This document shows positions 61,722-64,000 of a stretch of DNA of 64,000 bases, piece after piece. The notes beneath the pieces are model-generated. The model ran no database searches. It worked only from the letters and a program-made list of their open reading frames with translations, and was not told the DNA's origin. The stretch covers positions 28,435-92,434 of the forward strand of contig DJVU01000067.1 of the NCBI GenBank assembly GCA_002441345.1, given 5' to 3'. Origin of the DNA: Bacteroidales bacterium UBA6248. Its GTDB lineage: Bacteria; Bacteroidota; Bacteroidia; Bacteroidales; Lentimicrobiaceae. A program made the position numbers and the translations under genes. The stretch's first letter is position 1, and the number at the start of each line of letters is the position of its first letter.

Positions 61722-62186
61722 TTGGGAAGAGTTATAGCCATAGATTACGGACAAAAAAGGGTAGGGCTTGCAGTCACTGACCCCGGCCGCATCATTGCCG
61801 GACCTCTTACAACTGTGGCAGCCAGGGACGTGATACCCTTTCTCAGGAGATACCTGGAAACCGAGGTGGTGGATATTTTTGTTGTCGGAGAACCCCGGCA
61901 GATGAACAACACACCATCGGAATCGGTTAAATTCATTGATCCGTTTATCCGGCTTCTGCGCAAGGAGTTTCCGGCAATACCGGTTGAACGGGCGGATGAG
62001 CGTTTTTCATCCATGATTGCCCAGCAGACGATGCTGGCTTCCGGAATGAAAAAGAAAGACCGCAGGGATAAAGGAACCGTGGATATGGTGAGTGCCGTAA
62101 TTATCTTGCAGTCGTACCTCGAAATGAAATCGTTCGAGCACAATCGTGCCGTTGATGAAAATGCAAATCCCGGGAACGGAGAATAG
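61722..62186 (+). CDS. ruvX: Holliday junction resolvase-like RuvX (YqgF), TTG start
   Basis: A 154-residue RNase H-fold protein of the YqgF family, now known mainly for trimming the 5' end of pre-16S rRNA. It has the opening GRVIAIDYGQKRVGLAVTD (about residues 2-20), VVGEPRQMNNTPSE (about 52-65), and ERADERFSSMIAQ followed by a catalytic Asp in KKDRRDKGTVDMVSAVIILQSYL. No ATG or GTG in frame fits; TTG at 61722 places Leu/Met-Gly-Arg exactly where relatives begin (MGRILAIDYG). The open frame reaches back into dapD on the other strand but without family likeness. def follows after 17 bases. Confidence 0.9.
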   Translation: MGRVIAIDYGQKRVGLAVTDPGRIIAGPLTTVAARDVIPFLRRYLETEVVDIFVVGEPRQMNNTPSESVKFIDPFIRLLRKEFPAIPVERADERFSSMIAQQTMLASGMKKKDRRDKGTVDMVSAVIILQSYLEMKSFEHNRAVDENANPGNGE

Positions 62187-62203
62187 AAAAAAAAAGAAAA
62201 GAC

Positions 62204-62773
62204 ATGATAATGCCGATTGTTGCCTACGGGCATCCTACACTCAGAAAAAAAGCGGAAGATATTTCAAAGGATTATCCAGGACTGCAGCAGCTTATTGCCG
62301 ATATGTTTGAAACGATGTATGTTTCAAACGGGGTCGGGCTTGCAGCTCCGCAGGTGAACCGCAGCATTCGTCTTATTGTAATGGATGCCACGCCTTATGC
62401 GGAAGAGTTTCCCGGAGAAACAAACCTGAAACGGGTCTTTATCAATGCAAAAATCGTTGAAGAAACGGGAGAGGAGTGGTCGTTTAACGAGGGATGCCTC
62501 AGCATTCCCGAAATCCGGGAAGATGTATTGCGCCGCAGTGAGCTCAGGATGCAGTATTACGATGAGAATTTTGAATTCCATGACGAACGTATTACCGGAG
62601 TGCTGGCAAGGGTTATTCAGCACGAATACGATCACCTCGAAGGCATTTTGTTTGTCGACCGTATTAATCCTCTTCGCAAAATTATGCTGAAACGAAAGCT
62701 TACGGAGATTACCAAAGGCATGGTAAAAACCGAATACCGCATGCTTTTTCCGCTTGCCAAAAAGAAAGTTTGA
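62204..62773 (+). CDS. def: Peptide deformylase
   Basis: A 189-residue metal enzyme removing the formyl group from new proteins. The three motifs are complete: GVGLAAPQ (43-50), EGCLS (96-100, metal-binding Cys98) and QHEYDH (139-144, His140 and His144 with catalytic Glu141). The C-terminal extension (after DRINPLRK) is usual for the type 1 enzymes. ATG 62204 and 62210 are both possible starts. The TPR lipoprotein gene follows after 24 bases. Confidence 0.96.
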   Translation: MIMPIVAYGHPTLRKKAEDISKDYPGLQQLIADMFETMYVSNGVGLAAPQVNRSIRLIVMDATPYAEEFPGETNLKRVFINAKIVEETGEEWSFNEGCLSIPEIREDVLRRSELRMQYYDENFEFHDERITGVLARVIQHEYDHLEGILFVDRINPLRKIMLKRKLTEITKGMVKTEYRMLFPLAKKKV

Positions 62774-62797
62774 AAGGAAACAATAAATATTCCGTGT

Positions 62798-63328
62798 ATG
62801 AAAAGATTGTCTGTTGCCTTATGGGCTGTTTTGCTGATTTTTCTGGCCGTTTCGTGCGGTGCACCGGTCGAAAAGGAGGTTAAAGCCATCACTGCCCTCG
62901 AGAACGAGCTTACTGCCATGGAAGCCCGGCCCGATGCCGCCCGCCTCGGAGAGCTTCTGGATATGTACATGCATTTCGTCGACCATCACGGCGATGACGC
63001 CCGGTCTCAGGAATATCTTTACAAGGCCCTCAGCCTGAGCATGGGTACAAACAACGGTGCCAAAGCTATGGAGCTTGCCGACCGTATGCTCAACGAGTAT
63101 CCCAAAAGTGAGCGCATACCCGAAACCGTCTTTCTCAAGGCGTTTATTTATGAAAATCAGCTCAGCAACCTTGGACTGGCGCTGAAAACCTATCAGGATT
63201 TTCTTTCACGGTTTCCGGAACACGAACTGGCCGATGATGCGGAGGCTGCAATTAATAATCTGGGGAAATCGCCCGAGGAGCTGATTCGTGAGTTCGAAGC
63301 AAAGGCTGCGGAACAGTCCGCTGATTAA
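62798..63328 (+). CDS. Small TPR lipoprotein
   Basis: A 176-residue protein with a lipobox FLAVSC (Cys20), so it is anchored in the inner or outer membrane. The mature part is helical with two TPR-like hairpins of the BamD/YbgF sort (NNGAKAMELADRMLNEYPKSERIPE, LGLALKTYQDFLSRFPEHELADDAEAAI). It ends with a Glu/Ala-rich helix. It may hold an envelope complex together; no partner can be named. It is the third gene of the ruvX-def unit and converges on cdaA with only three bases between the stops. Confidence 0.75.
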   Translation: MKRLSVALWAVLLIFLAVSCGAPVEKEVKAITALENELTAMEARPDAARLGELLDMYMHFVDHHGDDARSQEYLYKALSLSMGTNNGAKAMELADRMLNEYPKSERIPETVFLKAFIYENQLSNLGLALKTYQDFLSRFPEHELADDAEAAINNLGKSPEELIREFEAKAAEQSAD

Positions 63329-63331
63329 TCC

Positions 63332-64000
63332 TTATGCTTCCGTCCTGGGCTGCTCTTTGGATTTGTGCCCGTTTTCAGGATTAAATTCCTCCTCGAGCAG
63401 CGATTTCAGTTTCGAAGGCTGAATACCGGGGACGAGTTCCCCGCCCTTACTCCACGAGATACGTCCCGTTTGTTCCGACACAACGATGGCAACAGCGTCT
63501 GAACGTTCGGTAATACCAACCGCTGATCGGTGCCGCAGCCCGATATGAGACGGCAGTTCATCGTTTTTTGAAACGGGCAGTATGCAGCTTGCCGCCTTTA
63601 TTTTGTTGCCGATGATGATCATGGCTCCGTCGTGAAGAGGTGCATTTTTGAAGAATATATTCTCAATAAGCTGCTCAGAGATCCTGGCATCGATGATTTC
63701 GCCTGTGTTGATGTATTCCTCCAGCTCATTTATTTTTCCGATGACAATCAGAGCGCCGGTTTTGGCATTTGCCATACGATGACAGGCCTGAACGATGGTG
63801 TCGATGTCGAGGTTGTCATCGTTAGAATACCTGATCTTCCAGAAAAGAAAACGCCGCTGACTCTTGCGGATAAAAGTAGGTGTTCCCAGCAGCAGCAAGA
63901 ATTTCCGGATCTCCGGCTGAAACACTACGATCAGAGCAATAAATCCAACGCTGATAAAGGCTCCCAATATCTCGGTCAGAAGCTCCATTTCAAGAATCCT
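63332..64000 (-). CDS. cdaA: Diadenylate cyclase CdaA (runs off the right edge)
   Basis: The C-terminal 222 residues of a membrane diadenylate cyclase that makes cyclic di-AMP from two ATP. The visible part starts in the third membrane helix (MELLTEILGAFISVGFIALIVVF) and contains the DAC domain with LHDGAMIIIG and LRHRSAVGI, the two catalytic motifs. A Met at 63988 looks like a start but relatives have two more helices before it, and the frame stays open to the edge (RILEMELL), so the gene continues beyond 64000. The tail is charged (NGHKSKEQPRTEA). Confidence 0.93.
   Translation of the reverse strand, partial: RILEMELLTEILGAFISVGFIALIVVFQPEIRKFLLLLGTPTFIRKSQRRFLFWKIRYSNDDNLDIDTIVQACHRMANAKTGALIVIGKINELEEYINTGEIIDARISEQLIENIFFKNAPLHDGAMIIIGNKIKAASCILPVSKNDELPSHIGLRHRSAVGITERSDAVAIVVSEQTGRISWSKGGELVPGIQPSKLKSLLEEEFNPENGHKSKEQPRTEA

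Noticed and set aside
1..64000. CRISPR arrays, insertion sequences, prophage or integrated elements
   Set aside because: I found no regularly spaced direct repeats, transposase or integrase frames, or attachment-site duplication near the tRNA gene.

Overview
This window is a stretch of core chromosome from a member of the Bacteroidota, most likely Bacteroidales or Marinilabiliales-like. The evidence is the protein families present (a type IX secretion sorting domain, DUF3822, DUF6132, a fused E1 dehydrogenase, a PorV-like and helix-hairpin-helix barrel pair), the scarcity of Shine-Dalgarno sequences, and a recurring promoter of the form TTTG, 17 to 21 bases, TAnnTTTG in front of many genes. 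There are about 56 protein genes, one tRNA-Pro(GGG), one probable structured RNA, and several factor-independent terminators. I see no insertion sequence, prophage, CRISPR array, rRNA or integrase, so the window reads as vertically inherited. Both ends cut a gene: a biotin-dependent acyl-CoA carboxylase at the left and the diadenylate cyclase cdaA at the right.

Layout. 1-9 kb: carboxylase start, a YjbR-like protein, DUF6132, mutS2, a large TPR-CHAT lipoprotein and a type IX secretion cargo. 9-12.1 kb: an ECF sigma factor coupled to a membrane TPR protein, a small coiled-coil protein with its own terminator, a candidate structured RNA and tRNA-Pro. 12.3-20.7 kb: trxB, a DEAD-box helicase, a YeiH-type transporter and purL. 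20.8-27.3 kb: a short-chain dehydrogenase and three tandem long-chain acyl-CoA synthetases. 27.3-32 kb: holA, AMP nucleosidase, a stand-alone HsdR-N domain protein, DUF434, a small YqaE protein missed by length cut-offs, and a periplasmic TPR protein. 32-37 kb: an unknown membrane-anchored protein, DUF3822, rsmD, coaD, NUDIX, pyrE, SRPBCC and birA. 37-42.7 kb: rsfS, ftsH, LUD, DUF2007, cdsA, psd (phospholipid synthesis and membrane quality control) and a small secreted Lys/Cys-rich protein. 42.7-46 kb: yjjG, then an SPFH, unknown, ribbon-helix-helix, membrane-protein group. 46-53 kb: radical SAM YhcC, a POT peptide transporter, a helix-hairpin-helix outer-membrane protein with a PorV-like partner, DUF2461 and DUF454. 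53-64 kb: M3 peptidase lipoprotein, fused E1 dehydrogenase, an outer-membrane protein, DUF202, tsaC, a family 9 glycosyltransferase, dapD, ruvX, def, a TPR lipoprotein and cdaA.

Most genes are housekeeping. The places that deserve a second look are the structured RNA near 11.7-11.9 kb, the envelope-anchored TPR-CHAT protein, the sigma/TPR pair, the SPFH group with a palindrome over its promoter, the triple acyl-CoA synthetase array, and a pyrE promoter placed so that the transcript should be leaderless. Functional names rest on reading motifs by eye; no database search was run.
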